A stretch of DNA of 64,000 bases, from positions 92,001 through 156,000 of the forward strand of contig JAOTON010001946.1 of assembly GCA_034440635.1 (NCBI GenBank), in the 5' to 3' direction. A model generated the notes under the pieces. That model saw only the letters and a list, made by a program, of their open reading frames with translations, did no database searches and was not told the origin of the DNA. Below are positions 1-12,642 of the stretch, piece after piece. How positions within the stretch are numbered: the stretch's first letter is position 1; each line of letters starts with the position of its first letter. The translations under genes were made by a program, and so were the position numbers. The stretch comes from Lepas anatifera. Its lineage: Eukaryota > Arthropoda > Thecostraca > Lepadidae.

Positions 1-324
1 CTTCAAAAATGTTTGAAGTGGCATCTCTGAAAAAATATAGCTCTAATACTGATGTTAAATGTGTACACATTTCATTAAACACAAATAAGGTGCTTTCCCA
101 AAATGTTGGTGTTTTCGATTTCGCCCTGCATTATTGATTAATTATGCAAACTTGCCTTTAGCTAACCCTTCAACAAAGCTCACACTGACAAGATGGACCC
201 CTTGAAGGTGCCCCATCCCTTGACCAAAACGTTTTGCCACCACTGGAGACAAGCCTGACCTGTGGAACGGGAGGGGTTACGCTGTCATAGGAGTAGGAAG
301 AGGATGGGCTGGGGCGCCATGGCC
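1..324. other. Unassigned flank
   Basis: The first ~170 bases are AT-rich and the rest is G/C-rich. I see no convincing gene or repeat boundary before the element that starts at 325. Confidence 0.4.
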
Positions 325-604
325 CATAGGCAGATCCAGGGGGGGGCAAAAGGGGCACGTGCCTTTCCCCGATCGACCCTCGGAGCCCCCTGAAATGGTC
401 ACAGCGCCCTCCTGAAAGGTCGATGGTGTTCCCCTGAAATGCCGCTTCCCACCCCCCCCACCCCCAGGATGCGAAAATCGGCACCCATGGATAGGATTTT
501 GCACCCAACTGATAGGTTTTGCCGGTCAGAAGTGGCGCCCCCCTGGTCCAGATGGCACCCCCCGGGAAGGTGCCTCCCGATCGGTAATCCTGGATCTGCC
601 TATG
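325..604. mobile_element. hAT-type MITE (280 bp)
   Basis: The ends are inverted repeats: CATAGGCAGATCCAGG at the left, and its complement, CCTGGATCTGCCTATG, at the right. They are flanked by an 8-bp near-duplication, CCATGGCC (317-324) and CCATGGTC (605-612). CA...TG ends with an 8-bp duplication are typical of hAT transposons. The interior is G/C-homopolymer-rich with no transposase, so this is a non-autonomous copy. Open frames across it on both strands are incidental. Confidence 0.75.
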
Positions 605-783
605 CCATGGTCCCTCCACCCAGTCACAGTATCAGATCTGATGGGACAAAGGGCCTATGTGCGGCGTGGCCGAATGATTTCCTCCACACGTGACATGACG
701 GTCCATACTGATGAAGACATGGGAGGTAACAGGAAGCGGAGAAAAGCCGCTGGCGGGATGATGACAGAGTGAACATAAAGAGC

Positions 784-785
<2 letters not shown>

Positions 786-825
<40 letters not shown>
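786..825. repeat. (TA)n microsatellite
   Basis: Uninterrupted TA dinucleotides. The YIYIYI reading frame on the minus strand is an artefact of the repeat. Confidence 0.95.
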
Positions 826-833
<8 letters not shown>

Positions 834-840
834 TATGGCT

Positions 841-900
841 TTTTATTAGGCGTTCTGTGCATAGCACCTTTGCCCGCCTCTAAAGGAGTGCGTGGGAGAA
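841..900. repeat. Dispersed repeat R1, copy 1
   Basis: Contains GGCGTTCTGTGCATAGCACC followed by TTTGCCCGCCTCTAAAGG. Close copies lie at 54044-54100 and 58568-58640. The family is unknown to me. A short imperfect stem (GTGC...GCAC) lies in the core. Confidence 0.6.
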
Positions 901-1452
901 TTTTAGAATTTTGTGTGAGGGCAAGCTACGTTAGTCTGTTAAAGCAAAGGGAGTTATTTCAAGTAATGGGTTGCAAGATGTTTTAGCTTGCGAATGGACA
1001 GGTCGTGGCAATGGCATAGCCATGCCAAGGGAGGTCTTTTAATAAGTTTAGACCCGCAGAGTGCGAAGGTTATCTCTGTGGTTGAAGACCTTAAATTTAG
1101 AATTTGGAATTTAGAATTTAGAATTTTGTGTGTCAGCTACTGATGTCCGCTTGTCTGCGTTACTCGAAATCCTCCGTTAAATCAATAATTTTCATATTTT
1201 AGAAAGCGCGCTAAACCCCTGGCCAGGGTGCCGCGAATTTACCCTGCAACCCGGAGGTGAGGTTGCAGCTCCGCTCTCCGGCTGGGCAGCCGCCGCGCAG
1301 AGGAAAAGAAGTGTGAGAGGACAGTTAGATTGTTAGTAAGAGTATGAGTGTGGTTAGCATAGAGCCGCAGTGAAAGGTATCACTGCGGTGAAGAAATCTA
1401 ACCTATTTAACCTAACCTGATTTCAAAGCTAGCCTAACATAACCTATCCTTA

Positions 1453-1453
<1 letters not shown>
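901..1453. other. Unassigned sequence
   Basis: Short direct repeats of TTTAGAATTTGG type lie at 1090-1130, and a GC-rich patch lies at 1200-1310. No gene is recognised. Confidence 0.4.

Positions 1454-1515
<62 letters not shown>
1454..1515. repeat. (TA)n microsatellite
   Basis: About 30 TA units with no interruption. Confidence 0.95.
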
Positions 1516-1517
<2 letters not shown>

Positions 1518-2439
1518 AATCGGCATCGAGCTCCAGCTCAGGTACAGGCAGCTCGACTCACTCACCCACACAACTTCGCCACCGGGAAGAAGAAAAGAGC
1601 TCTCGCTCCCGGGTCTGTCCACGTCAAATGCAGCAGCATCTGCGATATCTATACTACCCAAGCGATTCCGCGCTTGAAAATAAATGGTCATCCCTGATAT
1701 GATCTCTCCACAGCGATGGATCGGGCGAAACTTACACACCGAGGTTTGTTTGTTTGTTTGCGGTAGCTCCGAGGAGCTTAAAACCCTGGTCCCGGTGGGG
1801 GGCGTTTGAACATCCCCTTGTTTATTTGTTTATTTGTTTATTAAACATAATCACCAACAGGCTGATGCCCACTAACAGGTGAAGTCAGGTATTAAAACTC
1901 TCTCACCAAAAACTAACACATACACATAAACATGTCCGAAACACCCTAGTGCTAAAAACATACAAATGAGTAAAATGGGTGCTGTAAAAATAAATTTATT
2001 AAAATAGTTTGAGCATATTCCCTCTTCATATATTTGGTGCACATATACCTTGGTGACCTCACACTCTTAGGTCCCTTATGTACTCCACAACGCGAGCTCT
2101 AAAAATGTTATAGGTATCAACAAAAAAATCGGAGTTGATCATGGTCAAAAACCTATTAGCAGATTTTGGTATCCGGCACAGAAACCCCGAGGCAACCGTG
2201 TTTACACGGCCGCGTGGCTCGGCGAAAAGTCGCAGGTTGCGGGTCGAGCGGGGTGGAACATGAAGGCCAAAACAGTTCAGAAGAGTTTGAGAGGAAATTT
2301 TTGAGGAAAATATTGCTTTCAGAAACAGAAGATCGTGTTGAACTCTCCTTGCAGCAAGAGATTGGACGCCGAAATGCCGAAGAAGTGAATGGTAATTTAA
2401 AGTGCCGCAAGACTGAGAAGTATGAGAATTTTACTTCGG
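1516..2439. other. Unassigned sequence
   Basis: Holds short GTTT and TTTA tandem runs at 1744-1845 and a plus-strand open frame (2166-2474) rich in E, R and K. That frame runs straight into the transposon starting near 2440, has no recognisable domain, and is not called as a gene. Confidence 0.35.
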
Positions 2440-3373
2440 ATTTTTCCGGCAGCACGAAAAAACGACGGCGCTAAGGGCCGCCGTACTTGGCACACCTTAT
2501 CCTTGATTGATTCCGCAACTTTCCCTAAAATTTTAAGGTTGGGTTATCTCAGGTCAGGTCACCAGTGCAGGTCAAGTGACCCAAAAAATGTTTAAGTTCG
2601 CATAAGTAAGAAATGGGTGAATCTATCGGATTGAAACTCTTAACACATAATTAACTCACCAAGTTCTAAAAAACTTGTTGCGGGATTTTTCATATCGATG
2701 ACCTAAGGTCAAGTACGGACCATGACCTCTCCATTGCAAATACATGGGAAAATCGGATATTGGGCTGTATTTGTGTAGATAAAGCTGATAGTACCTCAAA
2801 ATTCTCCAAATCAAAGTATTCTGAGCCCCTTTTTCAGGTTCATGCTGCAATTTTTTATACCTGTGACCTATGAGAGGTCATTTGGAGCTACTTAAACAGT
2901 TTTCAGACTTAAGTCAGTAGCATTGCATGAAATGATGATACAAATTTCATTTTTATACCATTGCATTTCGATTGCTATTGCGAGTCGATTAATATGCATT
3001 TGACAATGCTAGGTCAACAAGTGACCTTGACCTGACCTGAGGTCAGGTCATTTTTGTGTCTTGACCTGGTATGGCCATATTTTACATCATTCGATTTGCC
3101 GAGAGGAAGCGAATGGTGACTACAAATGGTTCTAACTAAACTCTGTCAGATGCTACAGTCCAACAACTTTGCTCAAAATGCCAACTTCTTTGACCTGTCA
3201 ATACCTCAATATTGACCTGAGTCAAAAAAATACTGATATAGTTTCTTCATGAGCTTGCATGAGCTATCCACCAGAGTTTGCGTTTTTCGCTCTTCCGCAT
3301 AGGGGCCGAGTTCGAGGGGAGTGTTCAAACCCCACCAGGGTGAAGGTGGCTCGAAGGCTAACCGGGGCACGGG
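2440..3373. mobile_element. B-family AGGTCA-rich MITE, copy B1
   Basis: Shares the ordered B interior seen at 14505, 36004, 51510 and 56428: a GCGGCGC-like block, CTCAGGTCAGGTCACC, a CGGGATTTTTCATATCG segment, ACCATGACCTCTCCATTG and a TTGACCTGACCTGAGGTC cluster. The right end carries the GTTCAAAC palindrome core and GGGTTAA, with TTAA at 3374-3377. The left end lacks about 60 bp compared with B3. No coding potential. Termini at TTAA resemble piggyBac-type insertion. Confidence 0.75.
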
Positions 3374-3416
3374 TTAAGCCATGATCTTCACAAGCTGGTA
3401 TTGAACTGCGAACCCC

Positions 3417-3419
<3 letters not shown>

Positions 3420-3467
<48 letters not shown>

Positions 3468-3486
3468 CCCTCTCTCTCCCTCTCTT
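3420..3486. repeat. (CT)n microsatellite
   Basis: CT dinucleotides decaying into CCCTCTCT at the right side. Confidence 0.9.
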
Positions 3487-3499
3487 TCCTCCCCTCTGC

Positions 3500-3943
3500 A
3501 CTGTGTCTCCCTCTAGTTTCCATGCTATGGAAGCTATGGGATTTCATCGATGAAGCCAATGCAGAGCCCTTCGCGGATAGAACCATGTTCCAGCACCTGA
3601 AGGGCGCCCGTGACGACCTGCTGATCGAATTCAGCCGTCTCCTCGATGGTCAATGTCCACATGACGACTACGGGGAGCTTCTGAAGCTCTATGTAACTAT
3701 GCTGGGTGGTTCGGGCAAGCGGGGTGTCCGGTCCACTCGTTCCTGCGCCTTTCATTGCGAGCGCTGGATGGCCAAAGTCATCCATGCCATCCAACTCTCC
3801 CTGTTCCGGGAACAGTTTCAGACGTCAGGCGAAGCGGCTGGGATCCCATCCGGCTATTTGCCATCTTCGTTGTGTCCATTTACGTGACGGTTTGGTACAA
3901 AACGCCGCTTCCGGCCCGGTCCCAGCCACGGACCTTGCGCTGC
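3500..3943 (+). pseudogene. Pseudogene 5' part, uncharacterised invertebrate protein family
   Basis: An open frame from 3522 reads as ordinary protein: KLWDFIDEANAEPFADR, then a D/E-rich stretch with ELLKLYVTMLGG, then RWMAKVIHAIQLSLFREQF. After about 3830 the homologous reading moves to other frames, which shows frameshifts, and ends in TDLALLKA at the TTAA where a small MITE sits. From memory it resembles a multi-copy family of uncharacterised invertebrate proteins with RWMAK and LFR-QF motifs. I know no biochemical function for that family. Its 3' part appears at 5183-5790, beyond two transposon insertions. It could instead be a fragment of an unrecognised transposon or integrated virus. 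Confidence 0.55.
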
Positions 3944-3947
3944 TTAA

Positions 3948-4150
3948 GGCAGGGCATATTTTAAAGAATTGGGACTGGGGGGCATTCGGCTGAAAAGGGC
4001 ACGAATTCCCACCAAAAGGGCACTCCTAGAGCATCAAATGACGGGTGACTGGTGGGCACTGGTCCGTTTAGGGCCGTTCACTGGTGGGCATAGCACGGGT
4101 GACTGGTGGGCAAAATGCCCACCACTTTGTTGCTTAAAATATGCCCTGGC
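3948..4150. mobile_element. 203-bp TTAA MITE inside pseudogene
   Basis: Left end GGCAGGGCATATTTTAA and right end TTAAAATATGCCCTGGC form inverted repeats. Both are flanked by TTAA (3944-3947 and 4151-4154). The interior holds repeated GGTGACTGGTGGGCA motifs. It interrupts the pseudogene exactly within the LALLKA reading. Confidence 0.8.
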
Positions 4151-4170
4151 TTAAGGCCATCGTCTTTTAA

Positions 4171-5178
4171 CACGCGCCCCGCTGGGGGGGCGAAATTCGC
4201 CCCCTCCTGGTTTTCCCCCAGATAGCTAAAAAACGAAGAGACACAAACAACAAAACTTACAGTACCTTATTCATTATTAATTGTACACATCTGACCAAGT
4301 TTTTTAGTTAATGTCATGTCAGGTCAAGGAGCTATTCAGGGTCAAGTGACCCGACCTCAAAACCCAAAATTACGAGTTTGAAGGAGCGCCCAGGGAACAT
4401 TAGCAAACCGATCAGTTTGAAACTTCCATAATATGATAAGGTTATTAGGGTCTACAAATCTGCTATCTCGGAATTTTGATATTTTTTACCTAAGGTGGGG
4501 TCGATTTTTTGGTCACCCTATGATGTCTGTGGTCAAAAATAACATGGGATCGTTTCCAGTAAATACTGGATAGATAAAGATGAAAATCCTCAAACCGTCT
4601 ATTCTTACCATAATCTTGACCATTAAGTTGAGTTTTTGAGCATCTGACCTCTCAAAGGTCATATCAGGTCACGGGAGCAGGGAGTGATTGTTTTGCCAAT
4701 AACTTCTCACTGAAATGAGATAAAGCTCCCATTTTTGCTTTCATTGTGCTTATGTTGTTACGCGGAGTCGATTGATATGCAACATGACCATACCAGACCA
4801 CTCTGTGACCCTGACCTAGGTCGAGGTCAGGTAATTTTGACTATTTGACCTAGCAAGGTCATATTATGCATCATTCGATTTGCCGCGATCAGAGGAATCC
4901 AATGATGCATAAATATTTGCTCTAGCTCCCTGAGGGCAGTTCTAGATAGAGAAAGGTCCACTGCTCTGTTGTAAGCCTATGGAGCATTCTTTGACCTATG
5001 CTGACCTCAATATTGACCTGACATAAAAATTATCCTAATAAAATATCTTGGTCTTGTCAAAAGCTTTCGAACGCCGTCCGTAATTTTCCTCTAGTTTCGT
5101 GGCGAACGAGATACGGAGGGGGGCGAAAAACGCCCCCCAGAGGGGCACGTCATGCAAAGGACCCCAGCGGGGCGCGTG
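4171..5178. mobile_element. A-family AGGTCA-rich MITE, copy A1 (1008 bp)
   Basis: Flanked by TTAA at 4167-4170 and 5179-5182. The ends are CACGCGCCCCGCTGGGG and its inverse. Just inside the left end is the palindrome GGGGCGAAATTCGCCCC (4187-4203). I count about 11 AGGTCA/TGACCT hexamers inside, against about 0.5 expected for 1 kb. The full-length sister copy at 57391-58400 is 1010 bp. No open frame of note. Confidence 0.85.
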
Positions 5179-5182
5179 TTAA

Positions 5183-5790
5183 TCGGACTCAGTGGTGGCC
5201 AACGCGATGGTGACAATCTTCCCCATGCACTTAAAAACTTAAGTGATGGCACTTGAGCGAGCGCCTCGTCACCATAGCCGCCATCGACAATGGTATCGAC
5301 TTGACGGCAAAGCGGGGGATAATTAGGATTATGAAATGGGGGATCTCTTATGGGCGCTGTATGATCTGTGATGTTGGCGCGCCCCTAAACCACTACCATG
5401 ATGATGATGAAGGATCCCTCGTGGCGTATCAATGTAGACTTGTCCACCCCCTCAATCGCCAACAGTACATTGGCTAAGTTCACAATGACTAAATCAAAGG
5501 AGTTCTTCACGGTTCTGGACATTACCAGTGTTTTCCTGCTGAAGGAACCGGATGAGTGGCGAACTAACCCAGCCTTCATCGACGCATCCTACCGAGTCCG
5601 GGCCCTTCAAAATGGCAGGACTTCGCGCGGTGCGGGATGGCGTACACGCAGACTTTCAACCTGGGCTCCACCAAGAGTGAAGACCAAAAGCAGCTGCTGT
5701 TACTAGTGGTCGAGAAGCATCGCTACGACTTCCCAATCACCCCTAAGTCCACTTCTACAACGTGGGTGACACTGAGAGGAAGAGGTGGAT
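5183..5790 (+). pseudogene. Pseudogene 3' part, same family as 3500-3943
   Basis: Resumes directly after the TTAA of element A1 with a coherent reading (VVANAMVTIFPMHLKT). It shifts frame near 5240 and again near 5400, continuing as STLAKFTMTKSKEFF and FLLKEPDEWRTNPAFIDAS. It ends with a stretch carrying EDQKQLLLLVVEKHRYDFP in yet another frame (about 5640-5750). The order of motifs fits the C-terminal half of the family suggested by the 5' part. At least three frame breaks plus two transposons make it non-functional. The function of the parent family is unknown to me. Confidence 0.55.
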
Positions 5791-5851
5791 GTCCGTGATA
5801 CCCCTCCCTTTGAATGGATAATACACGAGTTTTGGGTGACCTAGACTTTAA

Positions 5852-6692
5852 CACGCGCATTGACGGGGGTCTGAGCCACCTTCGCATTGACGGGGGGGGG
5901 CGGGTACCCGCCCCCCTAAGATCTCGAGAACCACGGTAGGTAGCGAAAAACAGTAAACGGCGTTGGGCTGCCCATACACTTCTCCATCGAAAACATTTGA
6001 ACCATTTTTTGTCAGGTCATATTTAAGGTCACGAGAGGTCAAAACATGCCCGTCATAGGGATAACATGTAAATTCAGCTTTCGGCCATTACATCTGAACA
6101 AGTAAAGATAGAGCAAAACGACTTGAACTATATGAATCCTCTTAGCAAGCCGAATCGAATGATATATAATTTGACCTTGCTAGGTCAAATCAAGGATTTG
6201 ACCTGACCTGAGGTCAGGTCGGGGTCAAATTATATAAAATGCATATCATTAGAACTGCAAAGCCCAGGCGAGTCTAATGCAGCTAAAATAAATGCTCTAT
6301 CACCACCCGTTACTGAGTTATTCCGTAAAAACCATTTTTTCCCATGTATTTCCAATGGAGAGGTCATGCCTCGTACCTGACCTTAGGTCATCGATATCAA
6401 AAATACCAGAACATATTTTAGAGAACTCGGTGGGGCCATTATGTGATATGAGTTTCAATCGGATAAGTTTACCCTGCTCCGACTTATGCTATCTTAAACT
6501 TTTTTAGGTCGGTTCACTTGACCTGTACTGGTGACCTAACCTGAGATGACCTAACCTTAAAATTTTCACAGAAGTTGTAAAAATGATGAGGGAAAAGGTA
6601 GACCAAGTACGGCGGCGCTAAGCGCCGCCGTTTTTCTACTATCTCCGAAAAACCCGAGGGGGGCGGGTACCCGCCCCCGTCAATGCGCGTGT
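5852..6692. mobile_element. B interior with CGGGTACCCG ends (A-like termini)
   Basis: TTAA flanks lie at 5848-5851 and 6693-6696. The outermost bases (CACGCGC) are those of family A, but the interior is the B type (CCCATGTATTTCCAATGG, AGAGGTCATG and the CGGCGGCGCTAAGCGCC block). Both ends carry a G/C palindrome centred on CGGGTACCCG (5895-5916 and 6661-6676). It is a chimera of end and interior types. Confidence 0.75.
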
Positions 6693-6696
6693 TTAA

Positions 6697-8091
6697 GTAA
6701 GAAGTCCAGTTAGACTACGTCAAGACTAATAGCACAAGAAAACTAGAACTGATATCTAATTGGCTGGAGGCATACAACATCAGGTTATAAAATTTGTACT
6801 ACTCGAGAGAATATACAAATTTTGACCGTGGGCAGTTCCGATATTGATTGATTTAAGCAACATATTTCATACACGATAAATTTGTACAAACTGTAACTAG
6901 AAACGTTCCTGTCTTAAAAAATTAAACGTTCCTGTATTAAAATTCACACTTTAGCAAATAAATATCACTCCACGGTATGCTCTACGGAATTGATGGCTAA
7001 GTTCAAGCCGATAAAGGTGCCACATTTCCCTTGAGGTATTTTTCCAGCTTAAGACCACCCAGAATGGTTTAAGACTTTTAAAGTAGATTTTGTAAAGGTA
7101 TTGTTTTGGTCAGTCGAATCTATGATCCTTTTCCGTTAATCATGTATAAACGAAGTGGAAACTCTTCCAAAACTGTCATGCTCAGATGGTCAAGATACCA
7201 GAGGGTATAACCTTGAAAGTGGTCATCAACGAGACAAATAAAAGCACATCAGTAATCTGTATTATCAGGAGCCCCCTGACAAAAAGAATAGGAATTCACG
7301 CCGACAAAACTAGCATTGATTTTGAGACCAATAGGACGCTGCTATCAACCAGTCGATTTGTTATTGAACGTTCTGCGTAACTCCCAAATACCAAAATATT
7401 TATTTCGTAGATTTAGTTTTTTTAGCGATCAAGAGTCCTGTTGTGATATCCTGCTTGAGGAAACTACGAATACACGAACCTCGTGAACCACCGGATGGCT
7501 TTAGCATGAAGTGTGTACCATACCTATCGTGCAGTATCCGGAAAGCAGAGCGTGCATGCTATCACTATCATGTGCACTCTTATGCACGCCGTCGATAGTG
7601 CTTATCGGCTGGCGGTCATCACTCAGGCCGCATAGCACTACGCTGCGTAATTCCGATCCAAGGCTTTACCTATTTTTGTTTTGTTCCCAAATCATCCCCT
7701 TCGTATTTCGATCATTCTGATCAGATAAATTATCGCACCCGTTCACGCCCAGAGAAACCTGCTTTGCACATCTTTAAAAGGAATCCAATCTTATATAGGT
7801 ATTCCGATAGATACTCGTTCGGAATTTAATCTGCTGATTTGATTCTGACTTAGATTCAATTCCAACAGTCCGCTTCATATCTGGTGCAGAAAATTTTGCA
7901 GATTTACTCAGATTTTTCATTTTCGCCTCCCCGACCAGGCGATATTTTACCTCTTTGTAACACGTAGACACGTATAGATTATGTACACGGCAGATGTTCT
8001 TTACAGATCGGCACCCTTGCACGCGCTCCGTCGCAGACGCCCAACCGTACCAGACGACGAGACTTCTCCGATTTCTTGGGCTTAACACGCG
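6697..8091. other. Unassigned, with short coding-like remnant
   Basis: A plus-strand frame at 7186-7380 (64 codons, starting MVKIPEGITLKVVINE) has a diverged relative at 35187-35365. Both contain SPLTK and a GTCGATTTGT block at matching places. I do not recognise the family. The rest of the stretch shows no gene. Confidence 0.4.
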
Positions 8092-8390
8092 CAATGGAGG
8101 GGGGGCCTCGGAGGCCCCCTCACCTGTTTTTCCGAGGTGGCCGGAGAACCGCTTGTAGCCGAAAAACGAAACGTAGCCACATTTAAACAAAATTTAATAG
8201 CGCGTCGATTGGTGAAGACTTTTTGAAAATCGGCCGAAAATTTTTTGATTTATAGGCTTTCAAAGTCAGACCTGCATTTTGAGATCGCCGTAAACGCGCG
8301 GTCGGACCAGTTAGCTTGCATTGAAGACTGAGTGGTGACGTCATAACGTCATATAAGCGGGACTATATGTCAAGGTCACTTCACATGAAA

Positions 8391-8426
8391 GTCAAGGTCA
8401 AGGTCAAAGGTCACAGGTCAGGGTCA
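8391..8426 (+). promoter_or_regulatory. Cluster of nuclear-receptor half-sites (DR0/DR1)
   Basis: Six consecutive AGGTCA-like hexamers. They include two overlapping TCAAGGTCA extended half-sites (8392-8400, 8398-8406), the type bound by FTZ-F1/ERR monomers, and a perfect direct repeat with one-base spacing, AGGTCAAAGGTCA (8401-8413), the type bound by HNF4 or USP/RXR partners. The motifs are seen directly. Binding is inference. Confidence 0.45.
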
Positions 8427-8633
8427 TATCTGCACTTTCAAGGTCACTGACCACTGTGCGTCCGGCCAAATGACGTTACCCCGTCTGACATATATTATGC
8501 TATGACGTCATCCGTAGGGTACCCCAATACAAAGGTCAAGGTCAAAGGTCATTGGGAAAGGTCAATCCTCATTTCCCGCCAAACAGTGGCTACAGTGTTA
8601 GCCAAAGTGTAAATAATAAGTAGTATACCATAT

Positions 8634-9843
8634 CCTTCGCCCGGGTGGGGGTCTTTTTAGACCCCCCCTCGGGTTTTTCCGAAGTGACCAAAAACCGGCG
8701 GCGCGCAGCGCCGCCAAACTTAGTCTAGCTGTTTGTTCATCATTTTTACATCTTTCCTGAAAATTTTGGCTCAAGGTCATATCAGGTCAGGTCACCAGGC
8801 CAGGTGAAGTGACCTCACCTCAAAAATACTTAGGACCGCATAACTAAAAGAAGGGTTAATCGATCAAGTTGAAACTCATACCACATATTGGGCCCACCAG
8901 GAGCTACAACATTTGTTCCGGGATTTTTGATATTGGTGACCTAAGGTCACGTGCAGAGCATGACCTCCCCATTGTCATGGGGAAAATCATGGGAAATCAC
9001 GGGAAAATCACGAAAATGAGCTTTTCTCAGTAAGTATGGATGGAATCAACTTCAAACATCGGTTGCGACTTGCTCTTAGGCCATTTCTGAATCTGATGCC
9101 AAAATTTTTTAATTGTGACCGTTGAAAGGTCACCTTAGGTCAAATAAGCATTTTTTGGTGTTTTCCTCTATAAAATTTGAATAAACTAAGATAGAGCTTT
9201 TATTTTGTCACCTAAGTGTTTGTATAGTCACTGGAAGTCAAATTATATACATCATGACTATACCAGGTCAAGTTGGGTCAGACCGTTGACCTGGGTCAGG
9301 TCAAATTCTTAAATTTGACCTGGCATAGCAATATCATATATCATTCGATTTGTATTGACGAGAGGATTGCAATGGTGCATAAACTATGGCTGTATCTTGT
9401 TTGGTTTGGAAGCTATTAGCGAAAAAGTAAACGCCGTTATGCATGGGTGGCTATGGACATTCCCAAGAATATGCCCAATATTTAGTGACCTGTAGCTCCC
9501 TAGGCTTTGACCTGACACGAAAATGCATGGCACTATAATGAAAGCACATCTCAAGAGCTTTGGAATGGTGTTAGAAAACAATTTCTAGCTATCATAGTTT
9601 CTGAGATATATGAGGTTTTCTTAGTACACCTCATATTAGCGATTTTGACCTATTTTGACCTCTGGTGACCTTGATATTGACCTGACAAGAAAAATGACAT
9701 AAGTATTTTCGATATCATTTTCGAAGAGCTTTCGATTGCCGTTTTGCGCTTTTTCTAGCTCTCTTAGTTTTTGAGATCGTGGGGGGTCTTTTTTAGCCCC
9801 CCACCAGGGCGAAGGTGGCTCGTACCCGCCACCGGGGCAAGGG
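8634..9843. mobile_element. B interior with GGTCTTTTTAGACC-type ends, inserted at ATAT
   Basis: Comparison with C2 and C3 shows this 1210-bp block interrupts C1. The ends are CCTTCGCCCGGGTGGGG and, inverted, CCCTTGCCCCGGTGGCG. The flanks are ATAT (8630-8633, 9844-9847) rather than TTAA. Both ends carry a hairpin, GGGGGTCT-TTTT-AGACCCCC at the left (8647-8666). The interior is B-like. Confidence 0.75.
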
Positions 9844-9858
9844 ATATGGTGACCTTAA

Positions 9859-9871
9859 AGGTCAATGACCT
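9859..9871. promoter_or_regulatory. Perfect IR1 (PAL1-type ecdysone response element) in C1
   Basis: AGGTCAATGACCT is a perfect inverted repeat of AGGTCA with one-base spacing, the form known to bind EcR/USP in arthropods. The same site recurs in other C copies. Regulatory activity is not shown by sequence alone. Confidence 0.5.
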
Positions 9872-10207
9872 TGAATGACCTTGACACAAAAGTTGTGGAA
9901 AAGCCTCTTTGAGACCTCTTCTCTATGAACCTTGTCCGCCTTTAGCTTATTCCCGTCATTTTCCTGCATAATCACAGCATTTATCAATCGATCCCAACAT
10001 GGCCAATATTTGACCCTTACGACCTCGTTTGACCTTGAAGATATTGACCTAGGTCAATAAAAATTTGTCATCATGTAGATCACTATAGCCCCCACCCACC
10101 TACCAGGTGGCGTTTTTCTAACTCTCTTAGTTTCCGAGATCTTAGGGGGCCTACCAGGCCCCCTCCAGTGCGCGTTAGTGCCAGACCCCCTCCAGTGCGG
10201 GTGTTAA

Positions 10208-12130
<1,923 letters not shown>

Positions 12131-12302
12131 GAGAAGAGAAAGAAACGAGAAAGAAGAGCGAGATGATTACGAGACCGATATTAAAAACAACGACGACACA
12201 TCGCCAATTAAGGGTCCTGCTGACGTAGAAAACAGGGGACGAGTAGCAGTTTGTTGGCTCCCATTGCTCTTCGTTTGGCGCCCCTAGTACCTTCGTCCCA
12301 GT

Positions 12303-12634
12303 CATTGGCGGACGCAGGGGAAGGGGCATTTCGGCCATGGCCCCCAAAGCGCTGGAAGGGGGGCCAAACTATCTTTTGCCCCCTCAAACGCCGGAAAATT
12401 TTCAAAAAAGGTGTTTACACTAGGTCTGTAGAGCAAAAAGTCTTTGCTCCCACCACCCCCCCCGAGAGCGATTATTTACTTGGAGAGGTAGCTTATACGA
12501 GGTCTGTCGAGCACTGAAAAAGGTGTTTACACTAGGTCTGTAGAGCAAAAAAATATTCGCTCCCACCCCACCCCCCCAGGAAGAGAGGCAGACATGGGTT
12601 TGCCCCCCAAAACTCGGGTCTGCGTCCGCCCTTG
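12303..12634. mobile_element. hAT-type MITE with perfect 8-bp duplication
   Basis: Ends CATTGGCGGACGCAGG and, inverted, CAAGGGCGGACGCAGA. Flanked by GTCCCAGT on both sides (12295-12302, 12635-12642). The interior contains a duplicated TTTACACTAGGTCTGTAGAG segment. A shorter sister copy lies at 63271-63550. No transposase. Confidence 0.85.
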
Positions 12635-12642
12635 GTCCCAGT

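Larger units (their letters stand above)
8096..10203. mobile_element. C-family MITE C1, split by a nested element
   Basis: TTAA flanks lie at 8092-8095 and 10204-10207. Left end CACGCGCAATGGAGG, then palindrome GGGGGCCTCGGAGGCCCCC (8101-8119). The right end has GGGGGCCTACCAGGCCCCC. Without the nested 8634-9843 insertion it is about 890 bp, like C3 (895 bp) and C2 (871 bp). It carries clustered AGGTCA direct repeats at 8391-8426 and an inverted pair at 9859-9871. Confidence 0.8.

Noticed and set aside
2166..2474. 102-codon plus-strand frame as a gene
   Set aside because: It ends inside element B1, has no recognisable domain and no supporting splice context.
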